The notes under the pieces were generated by a model. The model saw nothing but the letters and a program-made list of their open reading frames with translations, was not told the DNA's origin and ran no database searches. Below are positions 32,111 to 43,960 of a DNA stretch of 64,000 nucleotides, piece after piece. The position numbers and the translations under genes were made by a program. Origin of the DNA: Lagopus muta (Eukaryota; Chordata; Aves; Galliformes; Phasianidae); assembly GCF_023343835.1 (NCBI RefSeq), contig NC_064433.1:72272823-72336822 (forward strand), in the 5' to 3' direction. Position 1 is the stretch's first letter. Each line of letters opens with the position of its first letter.

Positions 32111-35059
32111 ACTAGACAGAATATAAATGTAAACTACTATAGAAAATAAGCGTCCATTTAATGCTTGTTTTTCTTATTCACATTGATGTAAAAATTTAAT
32201 TTAACCATCACTTTTGCTAAGAAGATGCATCTAAGATCTGTTGAGATCATAGAAGACTTTTTTAATGCAGGGAATTGGTCTAAAATGTAAGTAAAGTATA
32301 TCCGTGACCTTGCTGAGTTGTTACACTTAAAGTCACACTGTGGATGCTGTACGTGTTTCAGTTTGTACGCAATTTTTTTTTTTTTCTAGACAAATTATCT
32401 ATCTTTCTGAAAAATTTGGTAAATAAAGATGACATGGAAAATAAAAGAATGCTATAACTAAACAAGGAAATTTGCACTGAATTGCATACTGTAATGATCA
32501 GAGTATTCTGCTTTCTAGAATCCAGTTTTCAAAAGCAAAATTTCTTTTTTTTCAGTAGTTTTCTATATATATGTTCAGTATTTTCTATAGAAAATTAAGA
32601 AACTTTAGCAAGCTCTTGAAAAACTGAACTAAAAGAAAGTTTGTCTATCTGGTCTATACTCTGACTTCTATTGTTTACATTTTATTATCTTCCATGGTAT
32701 AATCACATTAATATGGGTCCTAAAAAGGCTTGTTTTTCTTAAAGTGTGACAAGGCACACATTAATCTCCCTGCCTCATTAACTACAGTAAATAGACAATG
32801 TGTAATCATTTATATAGATAATATTTTCTCTTGATGATGAGTATTAAATATAGACTATAGACTATCTACTGCTTTTCATTCAACACTGACTTATTTCATG
32901 TGCATAGTGGACCAGTTTGCAAGGAGAGTGGAAAGTTCATAATGAACCTGGAATCCCTGAGTCCCTACAAAGGAGGAATATGCTTTGTATGTTATGCTAC
33001 TTAAGACATCAGTGAATCCTTTGAAGGAACAGAGATTGAAGTCTCATATAGACCCTTACAATATTTGCTACCAGAGATGAGCAAAGATTTTGGTTACAAG
33101 CAGGCTAAATATTTGAAGCTGTTGTTTTGATCTTTAACTGAAAAGCTGAGCCTCCAGTGGTTAAAATATACACTGAAATACTAAAGACATTGAGGCCTGG
33201 GCAACTTCAGGAACCTGGCAGTAGTTACTCCGGCCATTATTTTTTTTCTTTTCTGAAATCTGCTTTTGATTTATTTCCAGAATTAAGAGTATTCACAGTG
33301 ATTTAAGTTTTCTTTCTAGCTAGCTAGCAGGCCTCTGATGGCCTTATAAATACCATGGAAACAAATATTAAAGAAAATGGAACCTGTCTGGCAAGGATAG
33401 CCAGCATGACTCTGGTAGGTGGTAGAAAATATTCTAATCACCTCCAGGCGAAAAAAAAAACTCCATCACATCTCTCCCACTCAAGAACTGTAGCACTGCA
33501 ACCTTTAAATCATGCTTGCTCTTACCTGTGCTTTTACAGAAAAGTATGCGAATACCACGACTTTTCCTCTGGTAACACCTAAGCAGAACATTCCAGCTGG
33601 CTGAAGAGAGCTCTACAGGATGGTGAGAGGAAGAAAGAGAATATGGAGGGATTAACTGCCCTCCCAAGAAGCAACCAACCTAATGAATAATTATGACAGA
33701 CTCTATTGCCTGGAACATGCTTAGAAATACCCAACAGAGAATGAACACTTTCTGACTCCCCAAAGCAGTAATATCTAATTCCCAGGCTTGAGGTCATGCC
33801 AGCTCAGAGTTCAGCTTCATAAATTTATCTAAAATGCACATTTTTTTACACCTTGGTTCAGCTCCTCAGAATGATTTGTACTTCTCAAAAAGAAATTTAA
33901 CTAATATGTGGGGGGTTCATGTATTACTGTGTGTCAGCACAAATGAATACTGAATCAAGCAAATGCAAGGCAACTAACGTCTACATTGGCCGTAAGCTTC
34001 CATAGAAAGAATGTCACCTAAACAAGGTCTCTCCTACATTTTGCACTATTCATGGTTGCATTATAGTCCAGCGTCAAAAGCATGAATTTTTTTTCCCCCA
34101 TTACTTTGCCAGTGCTCTTTCAATTTCACTAAGAAATCTTATTCTGAGCATAGGCAGAGACTAGCAGTAGATAAAAGTGAACTCCTCCCTTCTGAAACAG
34201 CAAAGAATTCAACTGTGACACAAGGCTGCAGGAAACAGGGCTTTCTTTGTTTCCCTCGGCACAGAACTACTTTTTTCTTCTTAAACAAATTATTTCTGTT
34301 AACTGTTTTATTATTCTTTTGTGAACAATGTCTCATAGTTTATTCTCTCTTAATGTTTATGGTACATCCATGAGAAACTCTGAATGTTCGTCCATTCATT
34401 TGATGCTTTGTTAGCCTATAAAGCCACAACCATAAATGGTTAGATAGTTCCTCCCTGACAAAACACAATCTGTGTTGTTCAGTTTTATCTGTGTGCGTAT
34501 GTCACATGACATTACATAGCCTAGAGAAGTTCTACGCCAAATGAGAAATTTGAATTCATCCTGAATTCATTTGGCATCTCTGAATTAAGAGTTTACTGCT
34601 TATGAATACTATCTTGCAGTGTCTTAAAATTTATTGAGAACATTCCTAGCAGCAAGTTTTTTTCACAGTGATGTTCATGTGAAAGAACAAAAATGGGCAT
34701 AACCACTCCCAACACAAATCCTTTTATCTGCATAAATATTACTTATTTCAGATCTAGATTACCACTCTTTTATTCTGATCTGAATGCCTATGTTCCCCAC
34801 TACTGTGCAACATTAAACAATTACAAAGTTCATACCCCAGAGAGGTTTCACTTCAGAGATTTTTGTCAATCTGTTTTATAGCTTTTAGACCATTCAGACT
34901 CAGGCTTCACAGTCACACTGTTGTAACACAACAAGGCATCAGTCCAAGTCTGAAATAAAGATCTTTGATATACTGCATACTAAAGACATTGTTCTTTCTT
35001 ACGGAAGTTTTTATCTTCATAGGATACTGGCTGGAATAACAACAGCAGAAAAAAGTGGG

Positions 35060-35089
35060 TTTTTTTTTTTGTTTTTTGTTTTTTTTTTT
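35060..35089. repeat. T-rich tract
   Basis: Thirty bases of T interrupted by two single G residues. Simple sequence. Confidence 0.9.
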
Positions 35090-36949
35090 CTGAGCTACTC
35101 TGGCTTAGAAGTCTTTCTTTCACATAATTATTCTATTTCTGGGATACAGTGTATTTCATTTCAGAACGATGTCCATTTTATGTTATTATGGTGTCATACA
35201 ATAATTTATGTCACAATAACTACTTTCCTTCTGTAAATGAGGCTTCGTTTATGTCAAAATTTAGGCTTAAGATTTTAAAACATACATTTTTTTCCTCTTC
35301 CTGTAAACAATCTATAATGGTAGATTATCACTGAAAATATTCCTTGAAGAGCTGCATTATGTATTAGAGCTTTGAGAGTTTGGGGAACAGGGAGGTAGAA
35401 AGCCCAAATAAGGGTCAGATTCTGAAGACAGATCTTCATACTCTGACACCAAATGTTTCTGTAGAAAAAGCATGCGAGAAATGGCTATAAAACACTACAT
35501 TCTAGAGACTTAGTGTCCTTTCCTCAAATAAAATACACAGAAATGATAGACTACAATATTGTGTGCTACTTTCCCAAGAAAGATAAAAATGAAAATAATG
35601 TGAGTATTGCTTCACTGTTTATTTCCTGGATGCATTTCAGGGTTTTTCATCATTATTTCTCAATTTTGCCTAATTCTACAAGCAACACAAGATTATTTCA
35701 GTGCAAGCATAGACAAAAGCAAGACATTCAATATTTATTCCAGAGTACAGTCAAAAATATGCTTTGTTCTTATCAATATTTTCTCTTAAAAAGCAGCCAG
35801 TTGTCAACTGTAGAATTTAGAACCGAACAGTGAGTAGCAGATAGAACCTTTCTGTCATAGAAAAGGCTTGTAGTAAAATCTTTCTAATACTCTTAATTTC
35901 CCATATTCTAATTTGATTTCAAACCCTGAAGCCTTTTTAACAAGAGTTTACCATAAAGCCATAAAACCTGTAGTGTGTAAATAATGAAAATTCTAATACA
36001 GAGTCCTAAGTAAGTCCATTTCTGAGACCGTATTATTTACAATCCATCAGAACTCTTTCAGGAGTTTGTTAAAATGCATGAAAGGATTGGCAGACTCTTG
36101 AAGACAAGGCTAATCCTCCTCTCATTAAGACATAGATCAATTTTGTTATTTTGCAGGCTAGAAGGTTACAATTGACAATTGTACCGTGGCCATCAGAAGG
36201 AATAAGTTATCTTGGTACTCACCAGGCGGGGCTTTGATCTGCTTATGTGGTAAAAAAAACAAACAGCAAATAGTCATAAGTATCCTTGGATGGAGAGATG
36301 AGTGTGATAATCTCAGTTCAAACTACAGAATGCATCAGAAAGCACAGTCATATTTGCTGTTCAAAACTCTTTAGAAAGCAGTGAAAAACAAACTGAGACT
36401 CAGAAGCTAAAATACTCTACTAAAATCAGTAGGTGCTTCTTTCTTTAGTCTAACGTCTTAAGTATCAGGAATGAGATCTGAATCCCAAGCTTGCATTTTT
36501 ATTACTGGATCCTCCACTCTAAAGAGAAGGAAGAAAATGAAGTAAGGAAGAAGTAGCTTAAATTCTTTTATCTTAAATCTATTCATTTCACGTAGCATTT
36601 ATGCTATAATTCTGCATAAAGAAAACAAAAATTGGAATGAGTGACATGTCAGCATTTGAAATGCAATATTATGCAACAGGGAGAAAAAGGAAAAGAATGA
36701 GATCTTCAGGCACAGTTGCATTAAGCAAGTTGTTTGACAAAGCTGGGAATTTGGTGGCTTTTTTTGTTCGTGTCATTAGCCCACTATTATTTAAATATAA
36801 AAAAGATATTTTTCATATTGTAGAAAGAAGGATTTTGATTGTCAGGCTTTTCGTGTCAGTATTCAGAACTTGGAAAATTTGTTTTCCTCCTCATTCTGCC
36901 AACCTAGTTAAGAAGACAAATTAGGTTGTAAGTACTGTATATTTATTGG

Positions 36950-37030
36950 GAAAATATATAAATAATATTAAATAAAACTATTAAACTAAATAATTAATTA
37001 AACTATTAAATTAAATATTAAATAAATACT
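36950..37030. repeat. AT-only low-complexity block
   Basis: A block built of TTAAA, TAAATA and ATTAAT variants with very few G or C bases. Confidence 0.8.
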
Positions 37031-38589
37031 AATCGAGTATTTTGCCTCAGCACATAGAGCTCAGTTTGTCCAGATGAAGGATTATAAGATGGGATGAGCA
37101 CAGCTGCTAAAATGCTATCAAGTGACACAATCAAATTATTGTGTCCAGTTTACTAGCGAAATATGTTTTGCTATCAAATAACACAGCCCAGTGTGAGCAA
37201 AATTGTCAATCTTATGCACTCTAAGCCTCATAGGTAACATAATATTTTAACAATATACCAGGGTTATTTAGATTAATTATCTGCAACCACATCAGTACCA
37301 CTGGCACAACAATCTGCTTCCATGACAACCTGAAATTCATATGATCTTCCTATATTTTGAAAACACGAGTAATTTAGCTTTTCTCATGCCCCAGACCTAG
37401 TGGTGTCAAAACTTTTAGAGATTTTAATTTAAACAAACTGTGAATACCTGTTGAATTCGCACCAGAAATCTTGCATTTGGACTGTCATGGCTCTAAAAGC
37501 TTTCTCAAATGGTGAAATTATTACTACTTATAATTGTAAGAAATTTTGTTGATTTCTTGTTACTCTGCAGAGCTAATAATTGACTCTATTCTACTTGAGG
37601 AAGAAATAACAGTGTTTTTCAGCTTTGACTTGGCACTTAGCAGAAGTACAAAACTCACCCAGGTGCAGCAACTGACAATGAAGAAGGGCAAATCAGCCTT
37701 GGTCATCATGTCTGGAAAGGTCATACCAATACATGTCATATCCATGGAAATGGAAATATTCCAGTTTCAGAACAAAGTGAGAAAAAATAATGAAAGGAGT
37801 AAATGTAAGTACTAAGTAGAAAGTGGTATTTCTGTCCTGGAAATATGCTTGAGATTTCCTAAGTATTCCTAAGAGGGACAAAATCAACTTTTTTATTTTT
37901 ATTTTTTATTTACATGTGAGAGCACAAAAACTTAGATGTCAAGGGGATAAAGTAATCTAGCAGGAAGTAGATTTCAGATGAAATACTGATTACACTCTAA
38001 AAGCTTCTGCATGGCAGATGTCTTGATCATCATAATCCTGAATGGGCAGGATCTTTCTCAGTCTGCTTGTTTGAGGATAAGAAGTTAATTCCCCATCAGA
38101 GGATAAGCCTGCCATCTATCCACATCATTCATCTAAACAAAAAGATACTGTGCCATAGCATGAAGTTAGTCCTGTCCAGAAACTTTACCATTAGTCTGAG
38201 AAATCTTCTCTTCCTAAACTTTGTATGAAAAGGCTCATTTTTTTGACAAATCAACAGCTTACAGAACACTTAAAACTAAAATGCCTATCCATTTGGGGAA
38301 GAGGGTGAAAATGAAAAATACTCCTTTGATTTCAGATCATAGTGTACTTGAATGACAGAAAAAGTATAATTTATCCTAGTCCCGAGCATTTCCTCACCTA
38401 CTTTCCCCTTCTCACCTAGGTTAGAGAGATTGAGCAAGCAAATTAATGTAGTACACTTATCCCTCACTGTTTTTTGATCAGGTTTGTCTATGTTGCAGGG
38501 TGACTCTGGCAGAGAGAAGGCTTCACCTTCAGCTTCAGCTGAATTTGGAGATTTTCAAGTGTCTTCCAAATCATGAAATGCCACTAAGC

Positions 38590-38613
38590 CAGTGCTGTAT
38601 ACAGTGCTGTATA
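38590..38613. repeat. 12-bp direct tandem duplication
   Basis: Two perfect copies of CAGTGCTGTATA (38590-38601 and 38602-38613), followed by CAG. A small slippage duplication. Confidence 0.85.
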
Positions 38614-40408
38614 CAGGCAAATACAAAATACAAAAGACAAACATCTGACTCATGTAAAATTAAGATGAGGAGTCCTAACATCAAGATAATTAGCTCTGAC
38701 CATTAGGATGATAAAAACACTGATCTATTTTCTTTGTGTTTTTTCTGGGTTTTTTTGTTTTTTGTTTTTTGTTTTTTTTTAATTTGACTTTTTGCATCTC
38801 CTTATTCTGCTTCCTTCTTAAATTTATTTTTAAGTTGTATCTTCCACACTTTTGTTCCCTTTGTCTCTTCTTTGGATTCATCTTCCCTACATTTTCCATA
38901 AGTAATCTTCTTTTTGTTTGTCACTTCGTAAACTCCTTTCATCTCTGGCTGTTACTCTCCAAATCCAGTTTACCTGATTCTTTTCCCATTGAAAGTTTAT
39001 AATATTTGAAATAATTTTACTTTGAGCCTATCAAAGGAATTATTATATCCATCTTCATGTATAAATAACTACATATGCTACTGGCTGAAGTACTAAATCC
39101 CTGTAACTCGTACTTCTCTTATAACACATTGTGTTTTTTCTGTGATTGGCTGTAATACAGTGTAAAAAACAAAAGTGTTGTTATTTCTATTATTTTCCCC
39201 TATTATTTTTACTCTATGTGAATCTCTTTATTGAATCACAGTGGAATTTGTGTGGGTAGACTTATTCCAAGGGGTGAAATACCCTTTTCCCTTCAATTAG
39301 ATTTATTTGAAGGAAATGTACCTGTCTTACCTCAAGGGAAACAGAACATCATACCTTGGTGGGGGGGTAGAAAGATCCATTACATTTTCCTTGGAAACAG
39401 CCACATCTGTGCTTGTGCGTACTACCATAGGCACATCAGTGCTAGATGCCTATAGGACAAGAGATGTCCTGTGTGGTACAGATTCTTCAATCTGACTTAC
39501 TTGAATTCCAAAATGATAAATAAAACTTTGTTTGAAATAACACTAGCTGTTACAACGCATTATAAAAAATAAATCAACGTATTAGTTATACTGATGGACA
39601 AAACATCAGTGTCATTGTTTTTCCCAAATCAGTACGGAGAATAGAAGACCGACACGAAATCACCTCAGACTGTTATGCAGAATCACTGGATGTCTAAATA
39701 TGAGCTTGAAATAAAAGATTTCTAAACTGAAGCAATAGTTTTGGCATGGTCCAGGCATTGGTATTTCAGCTTAAAAATGTCTTTCATGGGAAAAGAATTT
39801 ACTCTCTTCGCTGTTCGACAGCAAGGATTTATGGGAGCTGCTCCCACGTTTCATCTGGAAAAGGGGTCCACCCTTAGCTGTGTTGTCACCAGTTCAGCCC
39901 TGAACTCTGGCAGGGTAGGACTTAGACATTTACGTCTTTCTATCCTTGTCAGAAGCAGCAGAGTCGGACAAATAATGATTCTGAAAAATTGGTGGTCCTT
40001 CTGGCATTTGATGTAGATTCATATTGGAAGACATTGAAAATCTTTATTTTATATTATTATATACTTTTTATCTTATTTTATTACTTGGTGACACCTAAGT
40101 AAATATAGAAATAGTATAGTATATCTAGTATATCTAGAGGAGGACTCTGTAGTCTGCTGGAGAGAATTACTTCACACTGGTCACAGATTAGTCCAGTTGA
40201 TTCCCTACTCACTTCTAATTTGGAGGATCTTGATTGACTCTGAAAAGCTGGCATTAAGTCTTTGCCTGAAAATAAATCCTGAATTTGGACTTGTCTCCTA
40301 AATACAGACTGTTCTTGCTCACTTACTTATTTTGGATAAAAATTATATTACATAACCTTTGAAAGTCTTCATCAAAGCTGACATAACTTCAGTACATCGC
40401 TACTTGTC

Positions 40409-40442
40409 AAAAAAAAAATAAAAATAAAAAAATAAAAAAAAA
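40409..40442. repeat. A-rich tract
   Basis: A-rich simple sequence of AAAAAT-type units. Confidence 0.9.
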
Positions 40443-41954
40443 GGACATTTTGTAATCAAGTTCCTTGCTTCCTCTGCTCAGGTGTCTCTGAGAGGTGGTT
40501 TTGGAAGCCTGTATCTTTCCAACAGCAGCAGTTTGTCACTTTCTTTGTAGCCATGACATCAGTGTACCATTTTATGTGACGGCTACAATGTGATGTTTTA
40601 TATTATGCAGTCACTTGCTGGCAAAGCACAATCCGCTCCAGCAAAGTAAAATATTACTCCTTCTGCTGAGTTTGCATTTCCACTCAACATAAAACAAAGA
40701 CTGTAGGGGCATTTTAAACATTGGCAACTCTTTTGGAGCTTAGATCTGAATTTGTGTACTTAGTGTGTCCTGGTTCAAGGAGCTACAAATGGAAGCAAAA
40801 ACAGCTACTCTTGAGCAAGAATCTTCCAAATTTGTGTGTTGCACAATGGTTTCTTGAAGACAGCATGCAGCCTTTCATTCAGCTTTTCTGAGTTATTCTT
40901 TCAATAATTTTATCAATATTATATAGTAATAATAGCTGAGACAGTACATCTCTCCCAGCCCTTATATGGGGGGAATATTCTGTTGGAGATGCAGGTTTCA
41001 TTTCCTCTAACAGCATACTCCAAATCCTTTTGTATCTTGCTTGGAATCAATAAAATCTGTCCATCAACATGACTCAGCATTCTGCCTGTACAATTTCATG
41101 AGCAGCTGGGTGGAGGCATGGCATTCCACAAGCCCTCTCTATGTGTAGGGTCCCAGAAAATGCCTTGTTCTTGGGACTTCAGTTAATCCTCAACACTATC
41201 TGGAATTGGTTATTGCTGTTTTTCATTTATTGTGTGCTTCTAGGTTGAGAAATTGCCAAAAAACCACACGTGGCAATCCTTCTGGCTTTTTCCTCATGAG
41301 ATTTCCATTTTGCTTTGCTGAGTTCATGCAGTTCCCACCCAGCTTTTCATGCCCAAAAGTTCCTGATAATTTGGACAAATATTGACAGTCTGAACACTTA
41401 TCCACAATCTCAAGCCAGTATTTTTCGTATTTACCCATTTTTTAATAATAAATTTATTTAGATTTATAGAACTAAGTGAATAACAGTTATCTTTCATATA
41501 GCTAGTCATTTAGCTCCAAAAGTGCATTTCAGTTCATTCATTGTATGCTTTTACTGAATATTAGAGCTTTCTTAGGAGAATCCTCGTAGAAAATGCTTTC
41601 TTCTTACTATAATTTGTATTTTGAACTGCCTTCCAAAAATCTTCAACCGTGTTGTCAAAATCAATGATGTTTCAACTTTTGATACAAATGTGCAGTTTCT
41701 AGTGTGCACTGCTGTTAATTAGATATTTAAAGATACATGCATTTCATATAGTACTCGAGTAATAGCTTATTGAATGTGCTCACAAATGCTTTGAATTAGA
41801 ACAGAGATGAAGATTTTGTAAAATATCCTCAGGAATCTTGAAATACAGAAATAGGGTAATTGATTATTTGAGTTTATTGCAATTTGTATAGTAAGCTCAA
41901 ATATGTATGTTTACTTCCATGGCCAAAGAGTAACATTTCCTGTCTTCTTAAGAA

Positions 41955-42335
41955 AAATCATAGAATGATAGAATCACTCAGGTTGGAAAAGTCCTTAACG
42001 TCATCAAGTCCAATTAGAACCTAACCATACTACCCTAACTCTAACAACCCTCCACTAAATCACGTCCCTGAGCACCACATCCAAATGGTTTTTAACACAT
42101 CCAGGGTTGGTGACTCAACCATCTCCCTGGGGAGCCTATTTCAGTGCTCAACAACCTTTTCTGTAAAGAAGTTTTTCCTGATATCCTACCTAAACCTCCC
42201 CGGCGCAACTTGAGGCCATTTCCCCTCATCCTGTCACCAATGAGAAAAGACCAATCCCACTCTCACTGCAGTCACCTTTGAGATATTTGAAGGGAACAAT
42301 AAGATCTCCCCTCAGCCTCCTCTTCTCCCTTCATC
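41955..42335 (-). mobile_element. CR1 LINE 3' fragment, antisense
   Basis: Begins AAATCATAGAATGATAGAAT, then CACTCAGGTTGGAAAAG and AGCACCACATCCAAATGG, and ends CTCCCCTCAGCCTCCTCTTC. This covers the reversed CR1 tail, 3' UTR and the very end of ORF2. The extended 3' UTR (CACTAAATCACGTCCCTGAG) resembles the 16.87-kb copy, so both probably belong to one subfamily. No open frame remains. Confidence 0.88.
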
Positions 42336-42659
42336 AGAAAAGAATAAAGTCATTCACGTCTTTTTTTTTCAGTACAAGGGTATAATCAACAGGGACCCTT
42401 CCAGTTGCCCAGTTGAGTACCATTCCTCTTTGTGATGGCTGGGAAAACAGAAATTTTCACTGTCCTTGGCATACATTCTATGTGGGTCTTGGCACCCAAG
42501 GTAATTTCACCCAGAAAACAGTCCTGTGTTTTGGTATGGTAACCATGCACACTAGACAATGATAATTTTGGAATAGATCTTTAGTCCTTCCTCTTTTAGA
42601 ATAAAAAACATTAATAATAAAAAGCATAATCCTTTAAAGTGAGAGGGGTTTTAGTTGTT

Positions 42660-42712
42660 TTTTGTTGTTGTTGTTTTGGGTTGGTTTTTTTTTTGGGGGG
42701 GGGGGGGGGGGG
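42660..42712. repeat. T/G tract ending in T10 G18
   Basis: GTT repeats lead into ten T (42685-42694) and eighteen consecutive G (42695-42712). Long G runs are hard to sequence and can form quadruplexes, so the exact length is unsure. Confidence 0.9.
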
Positions 42713-42924
42713 CAGAATTAAAAAAATCAAGGACACATACTTATTTGCAGTGTAAATTTTTTTGAGAAGCACAGAATTCTAGTTGTTGGGCTGGAAAAAA
42801 CAACTGTTTAAGGAACATAAAAACTCAATTTTATTTCAAGTTTGAAACATAGTGGCTCCCCAAGCCAGGACACGCAGATTTTAGCTTTACCTTCTAGAGT
42901 TTGGCATTTCATGTATCCTGGCAA

Positions 42925-43122
42925 TTAGTTTGGCCTGTATAGTAAAATTCTGTGCCTGAGCTTGATTAAACGAACATTTATGAATAACATCCTCAGAAAT
43001 ATTAAGACCATGGCCAGGACCAGGCCAATAAAGTAATGAAGTAGGTATGCTCTATGGCTAAGCTCTTTTGTAAAATAGAAGGACCAGGCAGCACATAACT
43101 CTAAACTGATAGCAGTTATCAC
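42925..43122 (-). other. Unassigned hydrophobic frame, possible exon remnant
   Basis: A 65-codon minus-strand frame ending in TAA. It has two hydrophobic stretches (AAWSFYF, then HYFIGLVLAMVLIFLRMLFI) and a basic tail (RLIKLRHRILL). It looks like a membrane segment followed by a positive cytosolic tail. It has no ATG; it opens at a GTG, which birds would not normally use. A CAG or TTAG just inside could serve as a splice acceptor. I do not recognise the protein. It may be a terminal exon, a remnant or a chance frame, and chance is the default. Confidence 0.2.
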
Positions 43123-43551
43123 TATTCTTTCACAATTTGCTAAGTGTAATCAGAAATTCCTGAAATTTTCATTTCATTTTTTCTAGGTACTTTTGTCAAT
43201 GTCAATGGAAAACACTAGGCATGGTGGTATATGAATATGATGCTACTGACATGACAGATAAATCATGGTTTTGCATGAGGAGGGAAAAGATATTTTTTTT
43301 TCCTCCTCTTAAAGCAAAATGTAAATTAAGAAGTCTGTTACCTATGGAGGGCAGATGTGGAACTTAGTCTCACTGATATGACTGAGTAGAAGAGACCACC
43401 AGTCTGCTAAGCATTTGGATCTTTTCCACTTCTGACAGACATTTACTACAAATGCTTTCTTTTCAGTTACCACTGTTCTTTCTAATCCTTCACAGACATG
43501 TGCTGCGATTAGGCTGGCTCCTGAGCTGATTCTTTGAGAGCAGGCAAGTTG

Positions 43552-43960
43552 AACTGAGGTTGAGGGAGTTGGGGTTGTTTAGCTAGGAATGGACACTATT
43601 CCAGGGAGATTTCATCAAGACCTTTCAGTACTTAAAGGGAGTTTTTAAACAAGAGAGAAACTGACTTTTTACACAGCCTGATAGTGATAGGAAAATGGGG
43701 AATGGTTTTACATTATAAGAGGGGAGATTTAGGTTAGATATTTGGCAGAAATTTATCACTCATTGAGGGGATGAGGCACTGAAACAGGTCACCCAGCGAA
43801 GTTGTGGATGTCCCATCCCTGGATTCATTCAAAGCCAGATTTGATGGGGCCCTGGGCAGTTTGATCCTGATGCTCGGCAAGCCTGTCCATGGCAGTGGGG
43901 TTGGAACTAGATGATTCTTAAGGTCCCTTCCAAACTATTTTATGGCTCTATGATTCTGTG
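43552..43960 (+). mobile_element. CR1 LINE 3' fragment, sense
   Basis: Starts in the ORF2 C-terminus (AGGTTGAGGGAGTTGGGGTT). Continues with AGGTTAGATATTTGGCAG and AAGTTGTGGATGTCCCATCC, then the 3' UTR GGGGTTGGAACTAGATGATT and the tail CTCTATGATTCTGTG. This 3' UTR resembles that of the young CR1 at 25.5 kb. Frames are broken. Confidence 0.9.

Larger units (their letters stand above)
31571..41954. other. 10.4-kb AT-rich, repeat-poor non-coding stretch
   Basis: No gene and no CR1, LTR or mariner copy was recognised. It holds only simple repeats, listed separately, and many short chance frames (none over 106 codons). Frames at 35513-35833, 36637-36924, 37546-37815 and 39741-40016 were read and show no family resemblance. 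Compared with the CR1-dense first 31 kb, the lack of dispersed repeats is notable. Confidence 0.45.
42336..43551. other. Non-coding stretch with T/G tract and one hydrophobic frame
   Basis: No firm gene was found. Contains the T10G18 tract and a 65-codon hydrophobic minus-strand frame, both listed separately. Confidence 0.4.

Noticed and set aside
36637-36924. 95-codon frame with a basic RKRKRMR stretch as a small nuclear protein
   Set aside because: The basic run is encoded by A/G-rich DNA. The rest has no recognisable domain and no supporting gene structure.
38736-39002. 88-codon Phe-rich frame as a membrane protein
   Set aside because: It is the translation of a T-rich low-complexity stretch, so the hydrophobicity comes from base composition.
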